A stretch of DNA of 8,091 bases from Rickettsia typhi. Its GTDB lineage: Bacteria > Pseudomonadota > Alphaproteobacteria > Rickettsiales > Deianiraeaceae. Every line of letters begins with the position of its first letter. Positions within the stretch are counted from its first letter, which is position 1. Positions 1 to 5,995 of the stretch are shown here, piece by piece. The notes beneath the pieces were generated by a model, which saw only the letters and a list, made by a program, of their open reading frames with translations, did not search any database and was not told the origin of the DNA. The stretch spans positions 1 to 8,091 of the forward strand of contig CAMAVG010000040.1 in NCBI GenBank assembly GCA_945861605.1, given 5' to 3'. The translations under genes and the position numbers were made by a program.

Positions 1-459
1 ATAAACGCCCTATTTTTCAGCTTTTGCGGAAATTTTTTCTCAATCATCCCTGTCATTGGCACAAAATTGCAAACGATTTCCCGTTTTTTCAGCAAAAACA
101 TTATGCTTTACCTTGAGGTAGTGAACTTTTTCCTCACAATGGTTTGCAAAATATTCACCAACATAACAATTGGCAGCAATGAATATTATTACGATGCAAA
201 GGCGTCTGAAATCATTGGTGGCGAAAGCGTTGCAAAGGCACTACACTTCACAGAAAAACCCGATTACAAATTCTTCTCTACATCAACGAATACTTACAAA
301 AGAATAAAAAAAATTTCAGGAATTGAAAAAAAAGAAAAAATTTTCATCAACGGTCTCATCCACAAGGCAATGGAATTTCTTTCAGTAATGGTACTTTTCT
401 GTTTAATAATATTATTTGCATATCAAATTAAAATTTGGCGAATTTTCTATTTTATATAA
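1..459 (+). CDS. 3' end of a membrane protein, possibly an M48-type (HtpX-like) metallopeptidase
   Basis: The frame is open from the first base to TAA at 457-459, so this is the C-terminal 152 residues of a longer protein. The TTG at 67 is probably internal. Two hydrophobic stretches are followed by NEYYYDAKASEIIGG (about residues 60-74) and later by STSTNTYKRIKKI. In M48 peptidases a Glu in an 'E-x-x-AD' motif after the membrane helices supplies the third zinc ligand, and a later 'STHPPxxxRI' segment precedes the end. Both have recognisable counterparts here, in the right order and at plausible spacing. The HExxH helix would lie upstream of the window and cannot be checked. A further transmembrane helix (near MVLFCLIILFAYQ) closes the protein, which is not typical of HtpX. 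The M48 assignment is an inference from a weak pattern; that a real membrane protein ends here is likelier than its family name. Confidence 0.5.
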   Translation: MNALFFSFCGNFFSIIPVIGTKLQTISRFFSKNIMLYLEVVNFFLTMVCKIFTNITIGSNEYYYDAKASEIIGGESVAKALHFTEKPDYKFFSTSTNTYKRIKKISGIEKKEKIFINGLIHKAMEFLSVMVLFCLIILFAYQIKIWRIFYFI

Positions 460-565
460 AATCCCTCAGATGATCTCTGGAAGCGAAAAAAAACAAAAGC
501 CTTTGATTTTCCTTGATTTTTTATTTTCCCTTGCAAAAATGGTGGATAAAAAATAATTTTGCGAA

Positions 566-1096
566 ATGTCTAACAGGAAAATTCTCGATCTCTCCTCCAA
601 CAAAAACCTTGATATTTTCTTCAAAACCGCACAAGAACAAATGCAAAACAAGGGTTATTTTATTGCAAAGTTTGATGAAATCGTCGCAATGGCACGCTCG
701 GGTTCACTTTGGCCAATGACCTTCGGCCTCGCCTGTTGTGCCGTTGAAATGATGCAAACCGCTTCTGCAAGATACGACTTCGATAGATACGGCGCCGTAT
801 TTCGCCCATCTCCAAGGCAATCCGATGTTATGATCGTCGCTGGCACTCTCACAAATAAAATGGCACCGGCACTAAGAAAAGTCTACGACCAAATGTCCAA
901 CCCAAAATATGTCATATCCATGGGTTCGTGTGCAAATGGCGGCGGATACTACCACTACTCGTATTCGGTCGTTCGCGGATGCGATAGAATCGTCCCAGTC
1001 GATGTCTATGTTCCGGGTTGCCCACCAACTGCCGAAGCTCTCCTTCACGGATTGCTACTTTTACAGAAAAAAATTATGAGAGAATCCCGTTCTTAA
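566..1096 (+). CDS. nuoB: NADH-quinone oxidoreductase subunit B (complex I, cluster N2 subunit)
   Basis: NuoB (PSST) is a peripheral-arm subunit of respiratory complex I. It carries the terminal 4Fe-4S cluster N2, which passes electrons to ubiquinone at the membrane interface. The 176 residues contain the full set of cluster ligands: the adjacent pair C57-C58 in GLACCAVEMM, C122 in MGSCANGGG and C152 in PGCPPTAEAL. The central block (RPSPRQSD, GTLTNKMAPALRKVYDQM, YHYSYSVVRGCDRIVPVD) is almost invariant in the family. The SLWPMTFGLACC form is typical of alphaproteobacteria and mitochondria. Length is normal. The ATG at 566 has no clear Shine-Dalgarno sequence; M26 would be an alternative start but would shorten the N-terminus. 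The gene is alone: no nuoA lies upstream and no nuoC downstream, unlike the usual nuoABCD order. An exported protein gene starts 7 bp after its stop. Identification is very secure. Confidence 0.97.
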   Translation: MSNRKILDLSSNKNLDIFFKTAQEQMQNKGYFIAKFDEIVAMARSGSLWPMTFGLACCAVEMMQTASARYDFDRYGAVFRPSPRQSDVMIVAGTLTNKMAPALRKVYDQMSNPKYVISMGSCANGGGYYHYSYSVVRGCDRIVPVDVYVPGCPPTAEALLHGLLLLQKKIMRESRS

Positions 1097-1103
1097 AACA
1101 GCT

Positions 1104-2021
1104 ATGAGGCTTCCCCACTTAATCACAATTTTTGCGATTCTAATCAATTTACAAGCACTTGCTTCCGAAAACTTAGATAACACGAACTACAAAAGCGAAG
1201 TTATCGAAGACAACGGGTACACTTTAAACGGTATGGAATCGCAAACGCTCCGCGAAGAAACCGCAATCGAAGAACGAGACTTACGCATGTCAAAAAAAAG
1301 AAAAAAAAGCGAACTTTTGAATTCAAACCTTGAAATGATTCACGCGAAATATCGCAATTCCATTTCACCGTATTCCGCAATCGCCCTTCCCGCTGATCAA
1401 GACGAAGCAACCGACCGCATTAAGGGATATTCCAGAGACTACAGCGTTGCCTCCCAAGAAGAAGAAATTTCCACAAAAGCCATGAGGAAAATCTGCAAAG
1501 ACATGGGATTCACCGAACTCAATCAACGAGACTCCCTCGAATTCAACGACTGCCTTACCGAATCCATGCGAACGAAACTCACAGAAGAAACAATTGCAAA
1601 ACGACCATACACCACCATCGATGTCAAAATCGTGCAAATCCTTCAGGGCAACACCAAAACCGATGCCTCCATCAACAATTTAACATTCTACGAAGAGCTT
1701 TTGACTCAACGCAACAGGCTCGACTGCTTAAAAAGCAACGATTACGCCCGCTGTTCCAACACAATCGTCGCCTTCAAAGAATGCACAAACAAAACAACAA
1801 GCATCGTTCTTGCCGAACATAGCAAAAACAAAATCATTTGCTATGTCAAAACCGGAATTAAATTCCCACACCCAACCGTTCACGAGGAACGCGTCCGCGA
1901 CGCATACTTTGGCGTTTGCATTCACTTAATTGAAAAAAACTTAAAACAAAAAATTCTTGAAATGAATTCAGGGTGCAACAATATTTTAACCGAGCAAAAC
2001 CTCTCCCACTTAGCAATTTAA
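1104..2021 (+). CDS. Exported cysteine-rich protein of unknown function
   Basis: This 305-residue protein is not one I recognise. Residues 1-20 form a Sec signal peptide: a basic start (MR), a hydrophobic core (ITIFAILINL) and an ALA motif, giving a likely signal peptidase I cut after A20. The absence of a Cys at +1 argues against a lipoprotein. The mature N-terminal third (about 21-125) is strongly charged and polar, probably flexible or helical, with a basic patch KKRKK near 64-68. All eight cysteines (131, 150, 208, 217, 227, 246, 272, 291) lie in the C-terminal part, an even number that would suit disulfide bonds in the periplasm or outside the cell. No membrane helix follows the signal. 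The ATG lies 7 bp after nuoB and has no separate promoter, so cotranscription with nuoB is likely. Whether it serves complex I or merely shares its transcript cannot be told from sequence. Confidence 0.85.
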   Translation: MRLPHLITIFAILINLQALASENLDNTNYKSEVIEDNGYTLNGMESQTLREETAIEERDLRMSKKRKKSELLNSNLEMIHAKYRNSISPYSAIALPADQDEATDRIKGYSRDYSVASQEEEISTKAMRKICKDMGFTELNQRDSLEFNDCLTESMRTKLTEETIAKRPYTTIDVKIVQILQGNTKTDASINNLTFYEELLTQRNRLDCLKSNDYARCSNTIVAFKECTNKTTSIVLAEHSKNKIICYVKTGIKFPHPTVHEERVRDAYFGVCIHLIEKNLKQKILEMNSGCNNILTEQNLSHLAI

Positions 2022-2025
2022 TTTC

Positions 2026-2031
2026 TTGACA
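2026..2031 (+). promoter_or_regulatory. Possible -35 box upstream of cysS
   Basis: A perfect TTGACA lies in the 54-bp gap before cysS. No good -10 hexamer sits 16-18 bp downstream; the nearest candidate, GATATA at 2055-2060, is 23 bp away. It may therefore be a weak or activator-dependent promoter, or chance. The metal-exporter gene downstream has an identical hexamer at the same distance (44 nt) from its ATG. Confidence 0.3.
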
Positions 2032-2075
2032 AATCCCCCAGTATTTTACAACAAGATATATCAATATCACACATT

Positions 2076-3275
2076 ATGCAACACATAACACTATTCAACA
2101 CGCTTTCAGGAAAAGAAGAGCCAATAATTCCAATCAACGAAGGAAAAATTTCAATTTACGCTTGCGGTCCAACTGTTTATGATATTCCGCACATTGGAAA
2201 TGCGAGGTCAAATGTCTTTTACGATCTCCTCTTCAGAATTTTCCGCTCAATGTACAAAGATGTGACTTATGTTCGAAATATCACCGATGTTGACGATAAA
2301 ATCATCGCGCGAGCAACCCTCGAAAACACAACTTGCGAAGAGCTTTCTGCACGAATCACAAAAGCTTTCCACGAGGATCTATCCTCACTAAACTGCCTTG
2401 AACCAACACACGAACCAAAGGCAACGGAATATATTTCGCAAATTGTCGCACTAATTAAGGAACTTCGCACCAACGGTTTTGCTTACGAAGCAAGCGGCGA
2501 ATGGCTTTTTTCCGTTGCGAAATATCAAGACTACGGCAAGCTTTCGAACAAAAAATTGGAGGATCTCATCGCAGGAGCAAGGATTGAAGTCAAAAATCAC
2601 AAAAATGCACCGGAGGACTTCGTTCTTTGGAAAACCGTTCCGGAAAATGAATACGGATTTCAAACCGAACTTGGCTTTGGAAGACCCGGCTGGCACATTG
2701 AATGTTCGGCAATGAGTACCACGCTTTTAGGCGAAAATTTTGATATTCACGGCGGCGGAATCGATTTACAGTTCCCGCATCACGAAAATGAGATTGCTCA
2801 ATCCGTTTGTGCGAAAAAGGGTTCAAGCTTTGCAAAATACTGGGTTCATAACGGGTTTTTGAAAGTTAATGGAGAGAAAATGTCCAAATCATTAGGCAAT
2901 TTCCTCACAGTTCGCGAAGCTTTTAAGGATTGCGATCCCCTCGCCCTTCGCCTTTGTTTGCTTGCGACTCATTATCGAAAACCACTCGATTTCAACACTC
3001 ACTCCCTTGAAACTGCAAAACTCAATATTGCGAAATTCAAAAAAACATTGATGGAGTTCGAAACGCTAATTGAAAAAAAACAAAATATTCGAATCGACGA
3101 AATTCCACAAAATGCTGCGGAATCCCTTATGGCAAATGTGAATATCTCGAAATATCTGGCAATAATGCACGCAATGCCAAAGGATATCAAAAATACCGTC
3201 ACAGATTTAGCACACAAGAAGATGCTTGCTCAGCAATTTTGGAATATGGGTGCATTGATTGGGATTTTCATATAA
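2076..3275 (+). CDS. cysS: Cysteinyl-tRNA synthetase, shortened at the C-terminus
   Basis: CysRS is a class I aminoacyl-tRNA synthetase that activates cysteine with ATP and loads it on tRNA-Cys in the cytoplasm. Visible landmarks are the nucleotide-binding HIGN (39-42) within a GPTVYDIPHIGNAR block, the KMSKS loop (268-272), and GWHIECSAMS. The four zinc ligands that select the cysteine thiol are C30, C210, H235 and E239. A DALR-type helical segment starts near 288 (PLALRLCLLATHYRKP). The ATG at 2076 gives the usual N-terminus, beginning a few residues before the catalytic fold. The protein ends at residue 399 (GALIGIFI then TAA), whereas E. coli CysRS has 461 residues. The missing piece is the last part of the anticodon-binding region. 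A peptide resembling that piece occurs in another frame just downstream. The catalytic half looks intact, so the enzyme is probably still active. The gene faces the capsid gene tail-to-tail. Confidence 0.95.
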   Translation: MQHITLFNTLSGKEEPIIPINEGKISIYACGPTVYDIPHIGNARSNVFYDLLFRIFRSMYKDVTYVRNITDVDDKIIARATLENTTCEELSARITKAFHEDLSSLNCLEPTHEPKATEYISQIVALIKELRTNGFAYEASGEWLFSVAKYQDYGKLSNKKLEDLIAGARIEVKNHKNAPEDFVLWKTVPENEYGFQTELGFGRPGWHIECSAMSTTLLGENFDIHGGGIDLQFPHHENEIAQSVCAKKGSSFAKYWVHNGFLKVNGEKMSKSLGNFLTVREAFKDCDPLALRLCLLATHYRKPLDFNTHSLETAKLNIAKFKKTLMEFETLIEKKQNIRIDEIPQNAAESLMANVNISKYLAIMHAMPKDIKNTVTDLAHKKMLAQQFWNMGALIGIFI

Positions 3276-3297
3276 TACAAAAATCCCAATTTGAAAC

Positions 3298-3327
3298 AGC
3301 TTTGCGTGAAAAAAACTACGCAAAGTT
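3298..3327. repeat. Stem-loop between cysS and the capsid gene
   Basis: CTTTGCGT (3300-3307) and ACGCAAAG (3318-3325) form a perfect 8-bp stem with a 10-nt A-rich loop; one G-T and one A-T pair extend it to 10 bp (3298-3327). It lies between two convergent genes, where a shared terminator would be expected. However, no T-run follows directly on either strand, so it is not a standard intrinsic terminator. It could stabilise transcript 3' ends or help to stop either gene. Confidence 0.4.
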
Positions 3328-3333
3328 AAGCTT

Positions 3334-3352
3334 CATAAAAAAAATAAAAAAA
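3334..3352 (-). terminator. Possible capsid-gene transcription stop (T-tract)
   Basis: Immediately after the capsid TAG, the minus strand reads T7, A, T8, then ATG: an almost pure T-tract. Only a weak hairpin can be drawn before it, from GCTT/AAGC and the self-complementary AAGCTT. TAAGCTT occurs on both sides (3327-3333 and 3354-3360). The stem-loop at 3298-3327 lies just beyond. A terminator function is plausible but not canonical. Confidence 0.3.
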
Positions 3353-4471
3353 CTAAGCTTGGATCAACGCCTTCAAAGCACGACCATCAATAACATCGCC
3401 ACCGACTCTGCGAAGAGTATAAAACTTCACGAAAGGCTTTTCTGTGAAGGGATCGCGAAGAAGATTCACACCAACTCTTTCAACAACTTGGTAACCTTGT
3501 TTGAAGTTTCCAAATAGAATCGAAGCCTTGCCTGTTTGGTTTGGCATGTAGTTCGTTGTGAAAACAGGAACGCCCAAAATTGTGTTTTGGTCTCCTTGTT
3601 TTTGCGATGGCCTCCAAATGTAATGATCATTTGTGTCTTTCAAAAAACGAACTTGTGATTCCACCGATTTATTCATCAAATAAGAAGTTTCTGCTGAATA
3701 AAAAGTATCAAGAGACGCCGTCAATTCCATAAGTTTTTCAAATGAAATCGCACCTGTTATACGCTCAATCGAACCTGCATCAGTGCCATTTGCAAGTGTC
3801 AACATTCCTTTTGGTTTGGAATTTCCATCGCCAAGAATGAAAGATTCATCTTCCGCCATCGCAAAAGATTCCGCAATTTTACGCGCAATATACCCCTCAA
3901 CATCAATTTCGGAATCCTCTAAAAGCTTGCCAGTCACTTTTGGTTGAGCAATGACATCGTAAGCTTTAATATACTTTTTCAGAACTGAAGTTGTTGAAGT
4001 TGGCTCACCCCATGAAGCTTTGCTTCCGTTGTCTTCGATTGCAAGGTCGAGGGAATCCGAGGAAACTTGTGTAACGCTTGCAATTTTACGAATTGTCGAA
4101 AGTGCATTCACTTGCTCTGAAATCATGCTTTCCATTGATTGTGCAACAGCAAATCCGGCATCGTTTAATTGTGGTTTTTGCGGAAGTTGATTCATCGCCG
4201 CAGTTTCGCCCTTCAAAACATATTGCATAAAAGCATTGCGATACTGTGCATTTGCATCAACACCAAACGAAACTTCACTTCCATTTGAAGCAGTTGCTCC
4301 GCCTCTTCCTTCAAGAACGGCAAGTCTTTGTTCAAGTTTTTGAAATTTTGCTTGAGTCAAAGGATCAACCGCACCCTTTTGTGCTTGTTGTTGCTGAATT
4401 TGGTCGTTCACTTGCCTGATTTCACTAAGCGTTGTGTTCAACTCGCCTATATTATTATTTACATTGTTCAT
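3353..4471 (-). CDS. HK97-fold major capsid protein, gene-transfer-agent (g5) type
   Basis: The protein forms the icosahedral shell of tailed phages and of GTAs such as RcGTA of Rhodobacter. From the ATG at 4471 it has 372 residues. Residues 1-55 are a polar, Gln-rich coiled-coil region like the HK97 delta (scaffold) domain, with the GTA-like junction VDPLTQAKFQKLEQRL (35-50). Then come the capsid-core signatures ASWGEPT (152-158), the DSEIDVEGYIARKIAESFA block (186-204), GDGNSKPKGML (214-224), and near the end the FGNFKQGY (320-327), LLRDPF (337-342), KPFVKFYTLRRVGG (345-358) and KALI segments. These match GTA capsids in order and spacing. The frame is open up to a TTG at 4561, and M20 of that longer frame (4504) is another possible start; 4471 fits GTA relatives best. 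No terminase, portal, protease or tail gene is adjacent. Base composition resembles that of the neighbours, suggesting long residence. There is no frameshift or stop, so it may still be under selection. Confidence 0.9.
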   Translation of the reverse strand: MNNVNNNIGELNTTLSEIRQVNDQIQQQQAQKGAVDPLTQAKFQKLEQRLAVLEGRGGATASNGSEVSFGVDANAQYRNAFMQYVLKGETAAMNQLPQKPQLNDAGFAVAQSMESMISEQVNALSTIRKIASVTQVSSDSLDLAIEDNGSKASWGEPTSTTSVLKKYIKAYDVIAQPKVTGKLLEDSEIDVEGYIARKIAESFAMAEDESFILGDGNSKPKGMLTLANGTDAGSIERITGAISFEKLMELTASLDTFYSAETSYLMNKSVESQVRFLKDTNDHYIWRPSQKQGDQNTILGVPVFTTNYMPNQTGKASILFGNFKQGYQVVERVGVNLLRDPFTEKPFVKFYTLRRVGGDVIDGRALKALIQA

Positions 4472-4531
4472 ACTATTTGTATAAGTTAGGAATATCTTCA
4501 ACATTGTGCTTCTGTTTCGTGGAAGCAGTTT

Positions 4532-4561
4532 TTTAAAAAAATATCGATATATTCTTGACAA
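4532..4561 (-). promoter_or_regulatory. Candidate promoter of the capsid gene
   Basis: On the minus strand, TTGTCA (4561-4556, 5 of 6 to the -35 consensus) is followed after 18 bp by TTTAAA (4537-4532, 4 of 6 to the -10 consensus). Transcription would begin about 50 nt before the ATG at 4471. Its -35 box overlaps that of the divergent metal-exporter promoter. Confidence 0.35.
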
Positions 4562-4584
4562 TTCAAGAAATGATACATGATATT
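4555..4584 (+). promoter_or_regulatory. Candidate promoter of the metal-exporter gene
   Basis: A perfect TTGACA (4555-4560) is followed after 18 bp by GATATT (4579-4584, 4 of 6). This puts the transcript start a short distance before the ATG at 4605. The hexamer overlaps the minus-strand -35 of the capsid gene almost completely, so the two promoters would compete. Confidence 0.45.
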
Positions 4585-4604
4585 AGATATCACTTGACCG
4601 AAGT

Positions 4605-5693
4605 ATGTTAAAACTTTTCAAAGATTACGGAACTAAAATTGCTATAATAATTGCATTCGCATTGCTTTTGCACAACCAACAAGAGCTGGTTTATGAATCA
4701 ATTTACGATAGCTACATCGCAGTTGGAGTCTTCGTCACAATCACACTTTTCATAATGTATTTTTTCGAACATTACACGCAGAATTCACTTGTGCGATTTC
4801 TCAAGAATAATCAAAAACTTCAAGTACCAATTTCCTCACTTTTAGGAGCACTCCCCGGTTGTGGCGGTGCGATTATCGTTGTCACGAATTACTCAAAAGG
4901 CTATGTGACATTTGGCTCAATGGTTGCAACTTTGATAGCAGGCTCCGGCGATGCCGCCATCATTCTTATTCAAAAAAAGCCGTTTATGGCATTCATTTTA
5001 TTCATAATCTGCACAATAACTGCAATAATTACGGGATATTTAGTCGATTACTTCACAAAAGAAAAATTTGCAAAACCAAGGGAGGGACTCGCCGCCATAC
5101 CCGCAAAAAAAAGCAATATTCCAATGGTTATCACTGCAATTTGGGTAATTCTATTCGCAATCAATGGCGTGTTTCACTTTTTCCCTGAAATTGCATCGCA
5201 ATCAATTCAAAAACCATTTGCTTATGTTGGAATCGCACTCACTTTGCTTCTTTGGGTTTGGAAAAATCCTCATCATTCGTGCAGTGAATCTGAATGTAAA
5301 ACATGCACACACGGCACGGTGAACAAGGTTATCATTGAGACTTCTTTTATCATTGCATGGATATTCATCGGAATGCTTGGATACAAAACCGTTTTTGCAA
5401 TTATGCACTTTGATGTCGCAAGTTTTATAAATTCCAACATTTACTACATGCCAATTGTGGCGACGATCATCGGCTTTATTCCTGGTTGCGGTCCGCAAAT
5501 TATCCTCACGACATTCTACGTCAATGGACTCATACCATTTGCCGCACAGGTTGCAAACACAATTTCCAACGATGGCGATTCCCTCATGCCAGCAATTGCA
5601 ATGCAACCAAAAAAGGCACTACTTGCAACATTTTACGGAATATTCCCCGCGTTGATTGTTGGCTATGCTGTTCTGTTTTTTTATAAAGGTTAG
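4605..5693 (+). CDS. Putative ten-helix heavy-metal exporter (ArsP_2 / putative manganese transporter family)
   Basis: The 362-residue integral membrane protein has about ten hydrophobic helices. It is built as two related halves, each with a Pro-Gly-Cys-Gly loop followed by a Gly-Asp motif: PGCGG (84-88) with GSGDA (113-117), and PGCGP (293-297) with SNDGD (321-325). This paired arrangement is characteristic of the family Pfam names 'putative 10TM heavy-metal exporter' (ArsP_2), also annotated as putative manganese transporter. Between the halves, residues 223-236 form a soluble loop rich in His and Cys (HHSCSESECKTCTHG), a probable metal-binding site. The likely role is export of a divalent metal or metalloid across the inner membrane; the actual substrate cannot be read from the sequence. 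The ATG at 4605 places a short basic N-terminus before helix 1. It is a single-gene unit, divergent from the capsid gene, with its own candidate promoter. Confidence 0.85.
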   Translation: MLKLFKDYGTKIAIIIAFALLLHNQQELVYESIYDSYIAVGVFVTITLFIMYFFEHYTQNSLVRFLKNNQKLQVPISSLLGALPGCGGAIIVVTNYSKGYVTFGSMVATLIAGSGDAAIILIQKKPFMAFILFIICTITAIITGYLVDYFTKEKFAKPREGLAAIPAKKSNIPMVITAIWVILFAINGVFHFFPEIASQSIQKPFAYVGIALTLLLWVWKNPHHSCSESECKTCTHGTVNKVIIETSFIIAWIFIGMLGYKTVFAIMHFDVASFINSNIYYMPIVATIIGFIPGCGPQIILTTFYVNGLIPFAAQVANTISNDGDSLMPAIAMQPKKALLATFYGIFPALIVGYAVLFFYKG

Positions 5694-5700
5694 AAATTTC

Positions 5701-5729
5701 TTGCAATACTATTCAAAATATGGTATTAT
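5701..5729 (+). promoter_or_regulatory. Strong sigma70-like promoter with no obvious gene
   Basis: TTGCAA (5701-5706, 4 of 6) and TATTAT (5724-5729, 5 of 6) are separated by exactly 17 bp, in an AT-rich stretch just after the exporter stop. A purine-rich AAGGA at 5742-5746 would be near the transcript 5' end and could be a ribosome binding site. No ATG follows at a suitable distance, so the product is uncertain. Confidence 0.5.
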
Positions 5730-5758
5730 ATATTTGTAATTAAGGACGCAACACACAT

Positions 5759-5995
5759 CTGGGAAAATCACTCGCAAAGAGGCCTCAATCCGCACTTTTG
5801 AGACGCAGAGATAACGCACATCTTACAATAAGAATTCCAAAAAGGCACAAAGTTCAGCCAAGTCAAAGTCGTTTGTCATCCGTAACACTCATTACAACTT
5901 CGCAATCAGTATTTGAAAAACCAAGACAAAAGGCAAGAAGAGGCTTTCAACCAAAGCAAAGTGATTTTCCGCCAAGATCTATTCACCAAAGATAA
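5759..5995 (+). CDS. Possible small, very basic protein (or the body of a small RNA)
   Basis: One plus-strand frame is free of stops from 5744 to TAA at 5993-5995. It has no ATG: CTG at 5759, 12 nt after an AAGGA sequence, would give 78 residues, and TTG at 5798 would give 65. From CTG the peptide has 19 Lys/Arg against 3 Asp/Glu, several His, no Cys and no hydrophobic segment, so it would suit nucleic-acid binding or be disordered. I do not recognise it. It lies directly behind a good promoter, and its last 17 bp overlap the end of hemW on the other strand. Alternatively the region (about 5736-5978) is transcribed as a small RNA; I found no tmRNA, 6S, SRP or RNase P signature. It may also be a chance open frame in A/C-rich DNA. 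Confidence 0.25.
   Translation: MGKSLAKRPQSALLRRRDNAHLTIRIPKRHKVQPSQSRLSSVTLITTSQSVFEKPRQKARRGFQPKQSDFPPRSIHQR

Larger units (their letters stand above)
3269..3364 (+). pseudogene. Frame-shifted remnant of the cysS 3' end
   Basis: Directly after the cysS stop, the frame with codons starting at 3269 encodes QKSQFETALREKNYAKLSF followed by IKKIKKLSL. CysRS proteins normally end with a pattern like 'AR..KNY..AD.IR..L...GI', and KNYAKLSFIKKIKKLSL follows it closely in order and spacing. Joining it to cysS requires a -1 frame change near 3265-3275, equivalent to one lost base. Beyond about 3364 the frame only mirrors the capsid gene on the other strand, so the final residues of CysRS are gone. 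The linker between the two halves is shorter than usual. Read as a decayed tail, or possibly as a sequencing or assembly error; the match is by eye only. Confidence 0.4.

Noticed and set aside
467..479. Small hairpin CAGA/TCTG after the first gene as a terminator
   Set aside because: A four-base stem followed by an A-run, not a T-run, on the plus strand; too weak.
1365..1637. 90-residue minus-strand frame inside the exported protein gene
   Set aside because: Phe/Gly/Cys-rich antisense shadow with no start signal or domain.
3365..3517. Continuation of the plus-strand frame from 3239 to 3517
   Set aside because: It is the antisense of the capsid gene's 3' end and shows no CysRS character after about 3364.
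4472..4561. 30-residue N-terminal extension of the capsid protein from TTG at 4561
   Set aside because: It overlaps the candidate promoter boxes, starts with TTG and has no counterpart in GTA capsids; the ATG at 4471 fits better.
2026..4605. Identical 44-nt distance from TTGACA to ATG in cysS and in the exporter gene
   Set aside because: The intervening sequences do not match beyond a loose AGATAT, so the equal spacing is probably coincidence.
5202..5606. 134-residue minus-strand frame inside the metal exporter gene
   Set aside because: It is a shadow of a convincing membrane protein gene; its composition (many Cys, His, Arg, Asn) is typical of an antisense translation.
5701..5978. tRNA, tmRNA, 6S, SRP or RNase P RNA in the gap before hemW
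   Set aside because: None of the conserved sequence elements of these RNAs is present, and only 4-5 bp hairpins can be drawn by eye.
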